This document shows, piece by piece, positions 63,527 through 64,000 of a stretch of 64,000 nt of DNA; within the stretch, counting starts at the first letter, position 1; every line of letters starts with the position of its first letter. The stretch covers positions 1 through 64,000 of the forward strand of contig RMBW01000127.1 in NCBI GenBank assembly GCA_004009845.1, given 5' to 3'. The notes under the pieces are model-generated. The model had not been told where the DNA came from, searched no databases, and was given only the letters and a program-made list of their open reading frames with translations. The translations under genes were made by a program, and so were the position numbers. Origin of the DNA: Davidsoniella eucalypti (Eukaryota > Ascomycota > Sordariomycetes > Microascales > Ceratocystidaceae).

Positions 63527-64000
63527 CTAGCCAAACCTTGGGTCGTTGGTTTGGATTCCTGCAGAGAGAAACGAGACGACACATGCTGGCCAGAGAATGG
63601 CAGCATTTTGCCAAGAGCCCGTGGTGTCCTTGGCAGCAGTATCATCGCCTCTAAGGGGAAGGCCAAAGCCAACAGTAGAGTCACAGGCGATGTCAGAGTC
63701 GACAAGAATGGGAAAAAAGACAGGAATCTAGGGAAGCTTGTAGCGAGGCCAAAGACGGCGCCAACTGAAGCAATGGAGATAATACGTGTGTCTGTATGTC
63801 TGGGACATCAAAGACACAGCCACAAGGCGGTTGGAAGGAAGAATGGTTCTTGGCAGGTAGAGTATCGAAGATGATGTGTCTACCTTGCGAGAGCATATGT
63901 ACATCATAACCCAGAGAACAAGATGTGCGATATAATTGCACCCAGAGCGTTCACTTCGGATAGCTGCCGAAAAGGGTGCAGCAGGAGACCAGGCTTGCGC
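63527..64000 (-). CDS. Possible partial gene running off the right edge
   Basis: A minus-strand frame from 63727 (after a CCCTAG acceptor) to a TAG at 63529-63527 reads ILVDSDIACDSTVGFGLPLR, KDTTGSWQNAAILWPACVV and SFLSAGIQTNDPRFG, 67 codons with pyrimidine-rich third positions like the real genes nearby. An upstream exon could be 64000-63884 (AAPFSAAIRSERSGCNYIA, ending CSRK before a GTAGAC donor), but the implied 156-bp intron is longer than others here. Hydrophobic, with cysteines; no family recognised. Confidence 0.3.

Overview
The window looks like a chromosome segment from a filamentous ascomycete (Pezizomycotina). Evidence: short 50-90 bp GT-AG introns, Ser/Pro/Thr-rich fungal proteins, chromodomain Ty3/Gypsy elements, and orthologues of typical fungal genes (Msg5/Pmp1-type phosphatase, HUT1, a PBP2/HEK2/Rnc1-type KH protein, 6-phosphogluconolactonase). 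I do not name a species. The left ~40 kb is mostly repeats and gene remains; the right ~24 kb, plus an island at 28-33 kb, is ordinary gene-dense chromosome.

Left (1-11.3 kb): nested Ty3/Gypsy retrotransposons. M1 (1-3561, minus, running off the left edge) sits inside the gag of P (3562-8803, plus). P keeps a long open pol ORF ending in a chromodomain. P in turn appears to lie in the polypurine tract of a third element, B, whose 3' LTR (8816-8993) is in the reverse transcriptase of a fourth, M2 (minus). A second, apparently identical B LTR lies in inverted orientation at 9477-9654, and the M2 RT piece between them is flipped. The target-site duplications match only after the inversion is undone. 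M1 and a truncated relative at 18.9 kb carry an 11-nt primer-binding site complementary to their own LTR, the arrangement known from the self-priming retrotransposon Tf1, next to a minisatellite leader.

11.3-19.4 kb: gene fragments (heme peroxidase, both halves of an NtaA/SnaA/DszA-type flavin monooxygenase in reversed order), one intact uncharacterised 370-codon ORF, a tRNA-like/SINE-like fragment and LINE 3' ends. 19.4-26.3 kb is AT-rich with no convincing gene.

28-33 kb: a MAP-kinase-phosphatase-type dual-specificity phosphatase (+) and a three-exon HUT1 nucleotide-sugar transporter (-), convergent. 33.4-39.9 kb: a second repeat island with inverted LTR-like pairs, a LINE 3' end, a kinase fragment, a small putative secreted protein and an in-frame tandem repeat.

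41-63 kb: housekeeping and regulatory genes: triple-KH RNA-binding protein (-), a protein with WGDFE/FGDFE acidic-aromatic motifs (-), a six-exon TBC1D5-like Rab-GAP (+), a 905-aa protein with a cysteine-rich C-terminus (+), a 556-aa protein with a conserved helical C-terminal half (+), 6-phosphogluconolactonase (-) and a SET/MYND-like protein (+). A partial gene may run off the right edge (-). No operon logic applies; the genes are individually promoted. Several act in recognisable pathways (MAPK attenuation, ER/Golgi sugar-nucleotide transport, Rab/retromer-type trafficking, pentose phosphate pathway, protein methylation), but nothing suggests a dedicated cluster.
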